64,000 nt of DNA from Agromyces sp. ISL-38 (GCF_018613935.1 NZ_JAGGPF010000010.1:558001-622000); one strand, 5' to 3'. Positions 34,144 to 43,359 are shown, numbered from the stretch's first letter. Numbers and translations are program-made. Notes: generated by a model from the sequence alone, not told the origin.

Positions 34144-35235
34144 GTGACCGAGCAGTCGAGCGGATCGGCGGGCGAGCGCGCCAGGTGGCGCCGCTACCTC
34201 GCCGACGAGCGCGCCGAGGCTGCGGTCTACCGGGAGCTCGCAGCGCGCCGCGACGGCGAGGAACGCGAGATCCTCCTCGCCCTCGCCGCCGCCGAGGGGC
34301 GTCACGAAGCGCACTGGCTCGCCCTGCTCGGCGGCGACGACGCCGGGACACCCCGCGCCGACGTCCGCACCCGCATGCTGACCGCCCTCGCCCGTCGCTT
34401 CGGCTCGATCTTCGTGCTCGCACTCGCGCAACGCGCCGAAGCACGGTCTCCCTATGCGAACGATCCCGATGCCACGGCGGCGATGGCGGCCGACGAGCGG
34501 ATCCACGGCGAGGTCGTGCGCGGGCTCGCGTCGCGTGGCCGACGCCGCCTGGCCGGATCCTTCCGCGCGGCGGTCTTCGGCGCGAACGACGGGCTCGTGT
34601 CGAACCTGGCCCTCGTGCTCGGCATCGGAGCGACCGGCGTGCCCGCCGCTGTCGTGCTGTTCACGGGCATCGCGGGCCTCCTCGCCGGGGCGCTCTCGAT
34701 GGGCGCCGGTGAGTACGTCTCGGTGCGCTCGCAGCGTGAACTGCTCGAGGCATCCGCTCCCGATCCCACCGCTCGCGAGGCCCTGCCCGACCTCGACATC
34801 GACGCGAACGAACTCGCCCTCGTCTACCGCGCACGCGGCATGGGGGAGCAGGAGGCGATCGAGCATGCCGCCCTCGTCGTCGCTCGTGTGCACGCAGCGG
34901 AGCAGACCGCACCCCCCACCGAGTCGCTCGCCATCGTTCACCACGACGACGAAGCGATCGGCACGGGGCTGTCGGCCGCGGTCTCGAGCTTCCTCTTCTT
35001 CGCGTCCGGTGCGCTCATCCCGGTGCTGCCCTACCTCTTCGGCCTGACCGGTGCCGCCGCCATCGTCACGGCCACCGTGCTCGTCGGCATCGCATTGCTC
35101 GCCACGGGTGCGACGGTGGGCCTGCTCTCGGGTGCGTCTCCGCTGAAGCGGGCGCTGCGCCAGTTGGCCATCGGACTCGGGGCCGCCGCGGTCACCTACC
35201 TGCTCGGGCTCGCATTCGGCACGACGATCGCCTGA
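34144..35235 (+). CDS. Ferritin-like domain fused to VIT1/CCC1 iron or manganese transporter
   Basis: A 363-residue fusion. The N-terminal part (about 1-135) is helical with ferritin-like E-x-x-H elements (AAEGRHEAHW and DERIHGEVV) and no membrane segment. The C-terminal part is a VIT1/CCC1 domain: FGANDGLVSNLALVLGIGA, FTGIAGLLAGALSMGAGEYVSV, SSFLFFASGALIPVLPYLFG and two more helices to the end. VIT1 proteins export Fe2+ or Mn2+; the ferritin-like part may oxidise or hold iron for transport, as in the membrane-bound ferritin group. The start is GTG. Confidence 0.93.
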   Translation: MTEQSSGSAGERARWRRYLADERAEAAVYRELAARRDGEEREILLALAAAEGRHEAHWLALLGGDDAGTPRADVRTRMLTALARRFGSIFVLALAQRAEARSPYANDPDATAAMAADERIHGEVVRGLASRGRRRLAGSFRAAVFGANDGLVSNLALVLGIGATGVPAAVVLFTGIAGLLAGALSMGAGEYVSVRSQRELLEASAPDPTAREALPDLDIDANELALVYRARGMGEQEAIEHAALVVARVHAAEQTAPPTESLAIVHHDDEAIGTGLSAAVSSFLFFASGALIPVLPYLFGLTGAAAIVTATVLVGIALLATGATVGLLSGASPLKRALRQLAIGLGAAAVTYLLGLAFGTTIA

Positions 35236-35236
35236 G

Positions 35237-36103
35237 TCAGCGCGCCGTCGTCACGAAGTCGATGAGCTCCTCGACGCGGCCGAGCAGCGTCGGTTCGAGA
35301 TCGCCGTAGCCGCGCACCTGCCCGAGGATGCGCTGCCAGGCGCGGGCGATGTCGGCCTGCTCCTCGTGTGGCCATCCGAATGCCTCGCAGATGCCGTGCT
35401 TCCACTCGATGCCGCGGGGAATCTCGGGCCAGGCGTCGCGGCCGAGGCGTGCGGGCTTCACGGACTGCCAGATGTCGATATACGGATGCCCCACCACGAG
35501 CACATGCGCTCCATGCGGCCCGCGCCGTGCGGCGTCGGCGATGCGCTGCTCCTTCGATCCGGGCACGAGGTGGTCGACGAGTACGCCGACACGCCGGCCG
35601 GGACCCGGTCGGAACTCGTCGAGCACGTCGCCGAGCACGTCGACTCCCTCGAGGTACTCGACGACGACGCCCTCGATGCGGAGATCGGCGCCCCACACCT
35701 TTTCGACGAGTTCGGCGTCATGCCGGCCCTCGACGAAAATGCGGCTCGGCAACGCGACTTTCGCCGGAGCCGACGCGACGGCGAATGAGCCCGAGGCGGT
35801 GCGAAGCCGGCCGGCCGGCGCCTTGGGTTTCGGCACGACGAGCTCCACCACCTTCCCCTCGACGAGGAAGCCGTGCCCGAGCGGGAACATGCGCCGTGCG
35901 CCGAACCGGTCTTCGAGGGTCACGGTCTGCTTCTCGACGGCGACGACGGCGCCGCAGAAGCCGTTGCTCGCGAGTTCGACGACGAGGTCGCGTTCGGCCT
36001 CGACGACCGGGATCGTGCGGCGGCCGCGTGCCTTCCAGTCGCCGGCGAGCACATCGCCGCCGTACCGATCGTGGCTGATGGGGTCATGGGGCGTAGCGGG
36101 CAC
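35237..36103 (-). CDS. DUF3097 family protein with TOPRIM-like signature
   Basis: A 288-residue actinobacterial protein of the DUF3097 family, function unknown. The N-terminal third is a beta-rich region (VTLEDRFGARRMFPLGHGF). Around residues 121-175, RIFVEGRHDAELVEKVWGAD followed by RVGVLVDHLVPGSKE resembles the Glu and Asp motifs of TOPRIM nucleic-acid domains. HGAHVLVVGHPYIDIWQSVK and GIEWKHGICEAFGW are other conserved-looking blocks. It stops one base from the convergent VIT gene. A role with nucleic acids is inference from the motif. Confidence 0.9.
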   Translation of the reverse strand: MPATPHDPISHDRYGGDVLAGDWKARGRRTIPVVEAERDLVVELASNGFCGAVVAVEKQTVTLEDRFGARRMFPLGHGFLVEGKVVELVVPKPKAPAGRLRTASGSFAVASAPAKVALPSRIFVEGRHDAELVEKVWGADLRIEGVVVEYLEGVDVLGDVLDEFRPGPGRRVGVLVDHLVPGSKEQRIADAARRGPHGAHVLVVGHPYIDIWQSVKPARLGRDAWPEIPRGIEWKHGICEAFGWPHEEQADIARAWQRILGQVRGYGDLEPTLLGRVEELIDFVTTAR

Positions 36104-36150
36104 CGGTCGAGGCTAACGGACGCCGGCGGCCGCTGTCGTGACCGACGCGC

Positions 36151-37341
36151 TCACGCGACGTCGACGGGTTGCCGCTGACGAGTGCGGCGCTGCAGCAGCA
36201 GCGTCCAGATGCCACCCGCGACGGCGACGGCCGCCCCTGTGCCGAACGCCCACGGGATTCCGAATGGTCCGGCGATCAGGCCGAGCGCGATCGGTCCGAG
36301 ACCGAGCCCCAAGTCGAGGGCCGCACTGGCGGTGCCGGAAGCCGCACCTCGCTGCGATGGCGTCGCTGTCGAGAAGATCGCGGAGAAGAACGCCGGAGTG
36401 CTGAATGAGACGCCGACGGCCATGATGACAACGCCGACCAGGAGCCCCACCGGGGTCTGCCAGACGGCGACGAGACCGAGCCCGGCGCCGATCACGCCGA
36501 GTGCTGCGGCACCGAGCGGGAGTGACGGCAATCGGTCGGGCACGCGCGCGAATGCGATCCTGCACACCACGACGACCGTGCCGTAGAGGAAAAGCGCAAG
36601 GCTCGCCTGGTTCAGGCCGATACGCACCGCGTACAGGGAGGCGAAGGTGAGGAAGCCGCCGATCGCGACGAGCGACGTGATGAATCCGATCGAGATCGGG
36701 ATGGCGGGCCGATGGATGATCCGGCGGGGCGAGAGGTCGGGCGAGGCGTCGGCCGAGGTGTCCTCCCGGGTCTCTCCGATCAGCAGCGTCAGCGCTGCGG
36801 CGAGCGCGGCGAGCGCTGCGGCGCCCAGCCAGGCGATGCCGAATCCCCAGGCCTGCACGAGGATCTCGCCGAGCGGGGGCCCGAGCGCGATTCCGAGATA
36901 GAGGCCGAGGGAGTTGTACGAGAGCGCCTCGCCCAACCGCTTGGCCGGTGCGAGGTCGGCGAGCGCCGCGAAACCCGCGACGAAGAAGGCGGCCTCGGCC
37001 ACGCCGGCGAGCAGGCGCAGTGCGACGATCACGAAGAGATCTTCGGCCAGCGCGATGAGTGCGAGGCTGACGGCGGCGAGCACTGCGCCACCGAGGAGGA
37101 GGGGCAGGCGGCCGTAGACGTCGGCGATCCGGCCGGCGAAGGGTCGCAGCACGAGCGCAGACACCGCGAACACGCCGAACGCGAACCCCGCACCGACCTC
37201 GTCGCCACCGACGGGACCGGTCACGTAGAGGGGCAGGGCGAAGATCGCCACGCCCACTGCAGTGAAGTAGGCGAGATCTGAGATCCCGAGCGCGATGAAC
37301 TGGCGCGTGAAGAGCCGCTCAGTCGGCTGCCGCCGCTTCAT
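36151..37341 (-). CDS. Major facilitator superfamily transporter
   Basis: A 396-residue membrane protein with about 12 hydrophobic helices. Cytoplasmic-loop motifs of drug-type MFS carriers are visible, for example LRPFAGRIADVYGRLPLLLG between helices 2 and 3 and FARVPDRLPSLPLG in the second half. The substrate cannot be deduced; small-molecule or drug export is most likely. It stands alone, between DUF3097 and dnaE2, all on the minus strand. Confidence 0.92.
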   Translation of the reverse strand: MKRRQPTERLFTRQFIALGISDLAYFTAVGVAIFALPLYVTGPVGGDEVGAGFAFGVFAVSALVLRPFAGRIADVYGRLPLLLGGAVLAAVSLALIALAEDLFVIVALRLLAGVAEAAFFVAGFAALADLAPAKRLGEALSYNSLGLYLGIALGPPLGEILVQAWGFGIAWLGAAALAALAAALTLLIGETREDTSADASPDLSPRRIIHRPAIPISIGFITSLVAIGGFLTFASLYAVRIGLNQASLALFLYGTVVVVCRIAFARVPDRLPSLPLGAAALGVIGAGLGLVAVWQTPVGLLVGVVIMAVGVSFSTPAFFSAIFSTATPSQRGAASGTASAALDLGLGLGPIALGLIAGPFGIPWAFGTGAAVAVAGGIWTLLLQRRTRQRQPVDVA

Positions 37342-37455
37342 GGTTCATCGCCCCGGAAGGTGTTCGCGGCGGATCGTGTCTCAGCCACACGCCCACTGTA
37401 TTCCTGATGCGCCCGGGCGCGCCGATCTGTTCGCCTGCGCCGACGTGTTCGCCCG

Positions 37456-40400
37456 TCAACGGAAGTCGCGTGAGCGGCCGGGCGCCGACACGATGAGCCG
37501 TTCGAATCGATCGGCGACGAGGTTCGTGACGCCCTCGGGCGACCGCTCGAGCATGCCGCGCACGATCATCGCGGGCGCTTCGCGTGCCACTCGCCGGTAT
37601 CGGTTCCACACGCCCACCCCAGCGATGACGTTGAGGGTGCCCGATTCGTCTTCGATGTTCAGGAAGGTGATGCCGCTCGCCGTCGCCGGCCGCTGGCGGT
37701 GGGTCACGACTCCGCCCACTTCGATGCGCCGGCCGGTCTCCGCGTGCTGCAGCCGATCGATGCGGATCGCGCCGCGTTCGTCGAGTCGCTCGCGCACGTG
37801 CCGGATGGGATGGTCGTCGGGGGAGATGCCCGTGGCCCAGAGGTCGTAGACGACCTGCTCGGCGGGGGTGAGCATCGGCAGCAACGGAGGCTGCACCACG
37901 ACGACGGAGCCCTGCAGGTACTCGGCGCGGTCTTCTGCAGCCTCACCGGCGAGCCAGAGGGCTTCTCGGCGCTCGAGTCCGAAGCCGGAGAACGCGCCGG
38001 CTGCGGCGAGCGCCTCGAGCTGTTCGGCGCTGAGCGCCGCGCGACGTGAGACGTCGGCCATGTCGCGGTACGGCCCGCGCGCGTCACGCTCGGCGACGAT
38101 GCGTTCTGCGACGGCGGTGCCGATCGACGAGACGTCGGCGAGGCCGAGCCGCACCGCGAAGGCCGCATCACGGCGATGCTCGGCGGAGCGATCGGGTGCG
38201 TGCATGTCGAACTTCCCGACGGGCGGTTGTGCGGGATCGATGCACGAGTCGAGGCCGCTTGGCGCGCGCGATCCGCGCTGCCGATCGCCAGCACCGGATG
38301 CCTCGGATGCCCCGGCCGCCGTGAATGTCCCCGCCACCCCGATCGCCTCGAGTCCCGCGTGCACGCCGGAGCGCAGGATGTCGGGCCGGAGCATCTCGAC
38401 GCCGTGCCGCCTCGCGTCGGCGGTGAGCGTCTGTGGCGAGTAGAACCCCATCGGCTGGGCGCGCAGCAGCGCGGCGAGGAATGCGGCGGGGTAGTGCAGC
38501 TTCAGCCACGAGCTCGCGTAGACGAGCAGGCCGAAGCTGATCGCGTGGCTCTCGGCGAAGCCGAAGTTCGCGAAGGCCTCGATCTTCGCGTAGATCGAGT
38601 CGGCGACGTCGGGTTCGATGCCGTTGCGCTCCATGCCCGCGTAGAGCTTCGACTTCAGGCGTTCGATCTTCTCGACGCCGCGCTTGGAGCCCATCGCCCG
38701 CCGCAAGAGGTCGGCGTCGGCAGCGCTGCAGTCGCCGACGGCGACCGCCATCTGCATGAGCTGCTCTTGGAAGAGCGGCACCCCGAGGGTGCGTTCGAGC
38801 ACCGGCTCGAGCTTCGGGTGCAGGTAGCTCACCTCTTCCTCGCCGGTGCGGCGGCGGATGTAGGGGTGCACCGCACCGCCCTGCACGGGCCCCGGACGGA
38901 TCAGCGCGATCTCGACGACGAGGTCGTAGAAGCAGCGTGGCTTCAGGCGGGGGAGCGTGCCGATCTGCGCGCGGCTCTCGACCTGGAAGACGCCGATCGA
39001 GTCGGCACGGCACAGCATGTCGTAGACCGCGGACTCCTCTTTGGGGATGGTGGCGAGCTCCCATGTCTCGCCGGTGGTCTGCTGCACGAGGTCGAACGTG
39101 TACTGCAGCGCCGCGAGCATGCCGAGGCCGAGCAGGTCGAACTTCACGAGCCCCATCCACGCGCAGTCGTCTTTGTCCCACTGGAGTACCGTGCGGCGCT
39201 CCTTGCGGGCGTGCTCGATGGGGCACACTTCGCCGACGGGGCGGTCGGTGAGCACCATGCCGCCGGAGTGGATGCCGAGGTGGCGTGGGAAGGTGAGCAC
39301 CTGCTCGGCGAGCTCGACGACGGCATCGGGGATGTCATGGTCGTCGGTCGAGACCATCGCACCCCAGCGCTCGACCTGTCGCGACCACGCGTCCTGCTGG
39401 CCGGTCGAGTAGCCGAGCGCCTTCGCCATGTCGCGCACCGCGGCCTTCGGCCGGTAGCTGATGACGTTCGCGACCTGCGCGGCGTTGTGCCTGCCGTACT
39501 TGTCGTAGACGTACTGGATGACTTCTTCGCGCCGGTCGGAGTCGAAGTCGACGTCGATGTCGGGCTCCTCGTCTCGGAGCGCGGAGAGGAACCGCTCGAA
39601 GGGCAGCCCGTAGCCGATCGAGTCGACCGCGGTGATGTCGAGCACATAGCAGACGGCGGAGTTCGCCGCCGACCCGCGGCCCTGGCAGAGGATGCCGCGG
39701 CTGCGGGCCTCGCGCACGATGTCGTACACGATGAGGAAGTAGCCGGGGAAGTCCTTCTGCTCGATGACGTCGAGCTCGCGGGCGATGCGCTCCCGCACGT
39801 GCTCGGGCAGGCCGGGATAGCGTCGTTCGGCACCCGCCCACGCGAGCTCGCGCAACCAGCTCATCGGCGTGTGGCCGGCCGGCACCTTCTGCTGCGGCAA
39901 CCGCGGCTTCGCGCTCCGCAGCCGGAAGCCGAGCTCTTCGGCGAGTCGTACCGAGTGCTCCACCGCACCGGGATACCTGGCGAAGCGCTGCGCCATCTCG
40001 GCCCCGCTCCTGAGATGCAGCCCATCGGATGCCGGGAGCCAGCCGTCGAGCTCGTCGAGGCTGCGCCGCGCCCGCACGGCGGCCAGCGCGCTCGCGAGCC
40101 GGTGCTCGGACGGGCTCGCGTAGTGCACGGCGTTCGTCGCGAGGAGCGGAAGCCCCGTGCGTTCGGCGAGCTCGGCAAGGGCGTCGTTCGCCTCCTGATC
40201 GAGCGGATGCCCGTGGTCGAAGAGCTCGACGACGACGTTCTCGCGGCCGAAGAGGGCGACGAGACGGTCGAGCTCGCGCCTCGCGGCATCCGGCCCCTCG
40301 GCGGCGAGCGCTCGCCTGACGGCTCCCTTGCGACAGCCCGTCAGCACCGCCCACTCGCCGCCCGCGCGCTCACCGAGCTCGTCGAGGGAATAGACCGGAC

Positions 40401-40920
40401 GGCCCTTCTCACCGCCCGCGAGCTGGCCTGCGGTGATCGCGGACGCGAGGCGGTGGTAGCCCTCTTCGCGGCGAGCGAGGACGAGCAGGTGCTCGCCTTC
40501 GGGGTCGGCCGAACCGTTCTGCGGCGCGGTCAGGCCGAGCGAGAGCTCGGCGCCGAACACGGTCGCCAGTTCGGGGAAGCTCTCGGCGGCCTCGGCGAAG
40601 TGCACGATGCCGTAGAAGCCGTCGTGGTCGGTCATGGCGAGCCCGGTGAGGCCGAGGCGCTGCGCCTCCTCGACGAGTTGCTCGGGCGTCGAGGCGCCGT
40701 CGAGGAAACTGAACGTCGAGTGCACGTGCAGCTCGGCGTAGGGCACGACCGGACCGGTCGGGGCCTCGAGCCCCTCAGAGGGGCGGTACGGATGGCGCTT
40801 CCGGCTCCACGCCGGACTGTCGCCGCCGTCGGCGATGAGCGGGGGCCCTCCCGGCCGCCGTGCGTCGGAGAGCTTGCGCTCGAGCTCCGACCACGGAATG
40901 GCGGGATTGTTCCAGCCCAT
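37456..40920 (-). CDS. dnaE2: Error-prone DNA polymerase DnaE2
   Basis: A 1154-residue C-family DNA polymerase for translesion synthesis in SOS mutagenesis. The PHP domain starts near residue 64 with YAELHVHSTFSFLDGASTPE and MTDHDGFYGIVHF. The polymerase active site shows GRGSAANSAVCYVLDIT and PDIDVDFDSDRREEVIQYVY. FDLLGLGMLAALQ, LFQEQLMQMAVAVG and FANFGFAESHAISFGLLVYA follow. A low-complexity insert lies in the C-terminal part before the helix-hairpin-helix region. An OB-fold (IEVGGVVTHRQRPATASGITF) ends the protein. The ATG is two bases after the imuB stop. Confidence 0.96.
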   Translation of the reverse strand: MGWNNPAIPWSELERKLSDARRPGGPPLIADGGDSPAWSRKRHPYRPSEGLEAPTGPVVPYAELHVHSTFSFLDGASTPEQLVEEAQRLGLTGLAMTDHDGFYGIVHFAEAAESFPELATVFGAELSLGLTAPQNGSADPEGEHLLVLARREEGYHRLASAITAGQLAGGEKGRPVYSLDELGERAGGEWAVLTGCRKGAVRRALAAEGPDAARRELDRLVALFGRENVVVELFDHGHPLDQEANDALAELAERTGLPLLATNAVHYASPSEHRLASALAAVRARRSLDELDGWLPASDGLHLRSGAEMAQRFARYPGAVEHSVRLAEELGFRLRSAKPRLPQQKVPAGHTPMSWLRELAWAGAERRYPGLPEHVRERIARELDVIEQKDFPGYFLIVYDIVREARSRGILCQGRGSAANSAVCYVLDITAVDSIGYGLPFERFLSALRDEEPDIDVDFDSDRREEVIQYVYDKYGRHNAAQVANVISYRPKAAVRDMAKALGYSTGQQDAWSRQVERWGAMVSTDDHDIPDAVVELAEQVLTFPRHLGIHSGGMVLTDRPVGEVCPIEHARKERRTVLQWDKDDCAWMGLVKFDLLGLGMLAALQYTFDLVQQTTGETWELATIPKEESAVYDMLCRADSIGVFQVESRAQIGTLPRLKPRCFYDLVVEIALIRPGPVQGGAVHPYIRRRTGEEEVSYLHPKLEPVLERTLGVPLFQEQLMQMAVAVGDCSAADADLLRRAMGSKRGVEKIERLKSKLYAGMERNGIEPDVADSIYAKIEAFANFGFAESHAISFGLLVYASSWLKLHYPAAFLAALLRAQPMGFYSPQTLTADARRHGVEMLRPDILRSGVHAGLEAIGVAGTFTAAGASEASGAGDRQRGSRAPSGLDSCIDPAQPPVGKFDMHAPDRSAEHRRDAAFAVRLGLADVSSIGTAVAERIVAERDARGPYRDMADVSRRAALSAEQLEALAAAGAFSGFGLERREALWLAGEAAEDRAEYLQGSVVVVQPPLLPMLTPAEQVVYDLWATGISPDDHPIRHVRERLDERGAIRIDRLQHAETGRRIEVGGVVTHRQRPATASGITFLNIEDESGTLNVIAGVGVWNRYRRVAREAPAMIVRGMLERSPEGVTNLVADRFERLIVSAPGRSRDFR

Positions 40921-40922
40921 GG

Positions 40923-42464
40923 CTAGTCGTACCTCGCTTCGGCCCACCAGCCCTCGTCGTCGCGCACGAGGAGCCAGGCGCATCCGTCGTCGTCGACGAT
41001 CTGGAAGCGGTGCACGCGCTTGGCATGCTCGGCGTCCCACCAGCGCTCCACGACCGGCCAGGGGCCTGCCCAGGCCCGCACCGGGGCCGGCGTGCCACCG
41101 CTGACGGCGAAGACCTCGGGGGTCGCGGTGATCGCACCTCGCCCGTCGATCGCGACGGTGACCCCGCCGGAACCTTGGAGCGCGATCGGCAGTCGCTCGC
41201 GGAAGACGCTCGCGGGGGCGAGCGCGGGCAGGCTCCCGGGCCATGGCGCATCGCTCGGGCGCTCGGGGGCACGGTCGCCCCACGGCACGAGCACCTGCCG
41301 GTCGGCGAGCATGCGCCCTCCGCCGATCGTCGCGGTCACGACGCCCTCGTGCCCGAGCATGCTCTGCACGCGCGTGAGGCCGTGATGCACGCGTTCGTCG
41401 GGTCCGCCGCCCCAGAGTCCCTCTTCGTGGTTGCCGGTGGAGTCGATGCGCTCGGGCACGACCCGCAACCGCACGATGGGGGAGGCGAGCCCGCTCGCGG
41501 TGCCCGCGCCCTGCAACTGCCAGCGCACCCGGTCGACGACGTCGGCGGGCGTGAACCACTGCGGGTGCAGCCAGCTGCGGCTGGAGTGCCCGCCGCCTTC
41601 GTCGTCGAGCTCGACGCGGATGCCGGTGCACACGAGCCGCACCGCCCGCATGCGCTCGATGAACTCCTCGGCGAGCACGCGGAAGGCGAAGGCGAGCTGG
41701 TCGATGCGGTCGAGCGGCGGCTCGAACTCCTGCTGCACGGCGAACTCGGGCGGCGGCGTGCGGGCGATCACCCTGGCCTGCTCGCGCCCGGCTGCGCGGT
41801 CGTGGGCGAAGGCCCCTGCTGCGCCGAAACGCCGCCGCACATCTTCTCGCGGCAGCTCGGCGAACTCGCCGAGCGTGCGCACTCCGAGCCGGTTGAGCAG
41901 GGTCGTCGTGCGGGTGTCGGTGACGAGACCGACGGGCAGCGGGGCGATGAATGCAGCGGATGCCCCGGGCGCCACGATGCCCACGGGAGACGCCGTGGCG
42001 GCCCGCGCCGCCTGCTCGGCCGCGAACGGCCCGTCGGCGATGCCGACCCTCGCTCCGGGCACCCCGAGCTCGGCGACGGTGGTGAGCAGGGCCGCAGCCG
42101 CGGCATCCTCGCCGCCGTAGTAGCGGGCGGGACCCCTCGCTCGCATCGCGAGCGAGCCGGGGCGGATGAGCTGCACGCCCGGCACGGTCTCTTCGACCCG
42201 GCGCACGACGGGCTCGAAGATGCGCGCATCGAGCGCGGCGTCGTAGTCGAGCACCACGACCTCGGGGGAGCGGTATTGCGCCTCGCGGAGCTTCAACCCG
42301 CGGATGACCCCGTCGCGGCGGGCGGCTGCCGAGCAGGCGAAGACGAGTCCAGACCGGATGAGGGCGATCGGCTGCCCGGGATCGAGCGCACGCTCGCGGC
42401 ACGCCGCGAGGATCGGCCAATCGGGGCACCAGAGCACGATCGTGCGGGAGAGCTCGGAAGTCAT
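40923..42464 (-). CDS. imuB: ImuB, inactive Y-family polymerase-like mutasome subunit
   Basis: A 513-residue Y-family homologue that recruits DnaE2 to the sliding clamp. The N-terminus SRTIVLWCPDWPILAA replaces the catalytic DMDAFFAS motif, and the second acidic pair is also absent (LIRPGSLAMRARGPARYYGG). It should therefore be catalytically inactive, as known for ImuB. YDAALDARIFEPVVRRVEE and LNRLGVRTLGEFAELPREDV (helix-hairpin-helix) are recognisable. Its start overlaps the imuA' stop (ATGA) and its stop is two bases from dnaE2, forming the three-gene SOS cassette. Confidence 0.94.
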   Translation of the reverse strand: MTSELSRTIVLWCPDWPILAACRERALDPGQPIALIRSGLVFACSAAARRDGVIRGLKLREAQYRSPEVVVLDYDAALDARIFEPVVRRVEETVPGVQLIRPGSLAMRARGPARYYGGEDAAAAALLTTVAELGVPGARVGIADGPFAAEQAARAATASPVGIVAPGASAAFIAPLPVGLVTDTRTTTLLNRLGVRTLGEFAELPREDVRRRFGAAGAFAHDRAAGREQARVIARTPPPEFAVQQEFEPPLDRIDQLAFAFRVLAEEFIERMRAVRLVCTGIRVELDDEGGGHSSRSWLHPQWFTPADVVDRVRWQLQGAGTASGLASPIVRLRVVPERIDSTGNHEEGLWGGGPDERVHHGLTRVQSMLGHEGVVTATIGGGRMLADRQVLVPWGDRAPERPSDAPWPGSLPALAPASVFRERLPIALQGSGGVTVAIDGRGAITATPEVFAVSGGTPAPVRAWAGPWPVVERWWDAEHAKRVHRFQIVDDDGCAWLLVRDDEGWWAEARYD

Positions 42465-43234
42465 CCGGTGGCCCGCCGTTCGACGTCGCCGAGGGGAACC
42501 GGCTCGGCCCACTCGGGTTCGACCCGGGTCGGCAGGGTGCGCACCCGCTCGGGGAGCGGCAGCGCCTCGCCGGCAACCGCGAACCCGAGGGAGCGATCGG
42601 GCAGGAGGAGCCGCGATCGGGCACGCCGCCCGAACCCGCCTCGACCGGCGGCGCTCACGACGACCTCGCGTTCACGCAAGCGGCCGTGCCCGCGTTCGAG
42701 CCCCTGCCACTCGCTCTCTTCGAGGCCGAGTCTCGCGTCGCTGCCCGGCCACTCGCCCGCGACGAGCAGGGTCGAGCCGCGCTGGCGGAGCCTCGCCGAG
42801 AGCCGGGACGCCTCGGCGGGCGACACCCGGCCGACGGGCCGCACGGCGACCATGGGGATGACGTCGGCGAGGGCGGCGACCACGGTGAGCCATTGCCCGC
42901 CGGGATCGGGCACGAGCACGAGGCGGTCGAGCACGATGCCGAAGCGTGAGGCGGCCTCGACGCCGAAGTCGGGCAGCCCGACGACCGCGACCCAGCGCCC
43001 GCTCGCCGAGGGGGCCGCGAGCAGTGCCATGAGCAGTGTCGTCGATCCCTCGACCTGCACGACCGTGCCCTCGCGGAGGGTGCCGCCCGGCAGCACCGAT
43101 TCGAATGCCGGATGCGTCGGCACGGCCTTCGAATCGAGCCGCGTCGCCTGCATGCCGCTGATTCGGGCCTGCAGCTCTTCAACACGCTCGAGCCGCGCAG
43201 GTGCGGGCGAGGCCGTGGTGAGGGGAGCGGTCAT
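42461..43234 (-). CDS. imuA': ImuA'/SulA-like mutasome subunit
   Basis: A protein of about 257 residues with a RecA-like fold, the third partner of the ImuB-DnaE2 mutasome. Landmarks are HPAFESVLPGGTLREGTVVQ, STTLLMALLAAPSASGRWVAV, VVGLPDFGVEAA, and LSARLRQRGSTLLVAGEWPG. The walker-like loop is degenerate (VEGSTTLLM). Two ATGs are possible, 43240 and 43234; the second has GGGG at a better distance. A perfect LexA palindrome lies immediately upstream, so the operon should be induced by DNA damage. Confidence 0.9.
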   Translation of the reverse strand: MTAPLTTASPAPARLERVEELQARISGMQATRLDSKAVPTHPAFESVLPGGTLREGTVVQVEGSTTLLMALLAAPSASGRWVAVVGLPDFGVEAASRFGIVLDRLVLVPDPGGQWLTVVAALADVIPMVAVRPVGRVSPAEASRLSARLRQRGSTLLVAGEWPGSDARLGLEESEWQGLERGHGRLREREVVVSAAGRGGFGRRARSRLLLPDRSLGFAVAGEALPLPERVRTLPTRVEPEWAEPVPLGDVERRATG

Positions 43235-43248
43235 GGTCATACCCCAGT

Positions 43249-43266
43249 TTCGAACATATGTTCGAA
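43249..43266. promoter_or_regulatory. LexA (SOS) operator of the imuA'-imuB-dnaE2 operon
   Basis: TTCGAACATATGTTCGAA is an uninterrupted 18-bp palindrome containing the actinobacterial/Gram-positive SOS box core CGAAC-N4-GTTCG. It lies 8 to 14 bases before the imuA' start. Confidence 0.93.
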
Positions 43267-43322
43267 GAGGGCAAGTCGGGAATGCCGACTGTCCACGTCG
43301 TGCGCACAACGCAGCCTTAACG

Positions 43323-43359
43323 CGAGAAGGGCCGGATCTCGATGATCCGGCCCTTCTCG
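43323..43359. terminator. 16-bp hairpin downstream of tRNA-Leu
   Basis: CGAGAAGGGCCGGATC pairs perfectly with GATCCGGCCCTTCTCG around a 5-base loop. It follows tRNA-Leu on the minus strand and separates it from imuA'. No long T run follows. Confidence 0.75.

Noticed and set aside
38176-40926. A 916-codon plus-strand open frame antisense to dnaE2
   Set aside because: Composition is typical of a shadow frame and the opposite strand encodes full-length DnaE2 with all motifs.
40921-42624. Extension of the dnaE2 frame upstream through imuB
   Set aside because: The frame stays open by chance; the extension is Arg/Pro-rich without similarity, and imuB is clear in another frame. dnaE2 starts at 40920.
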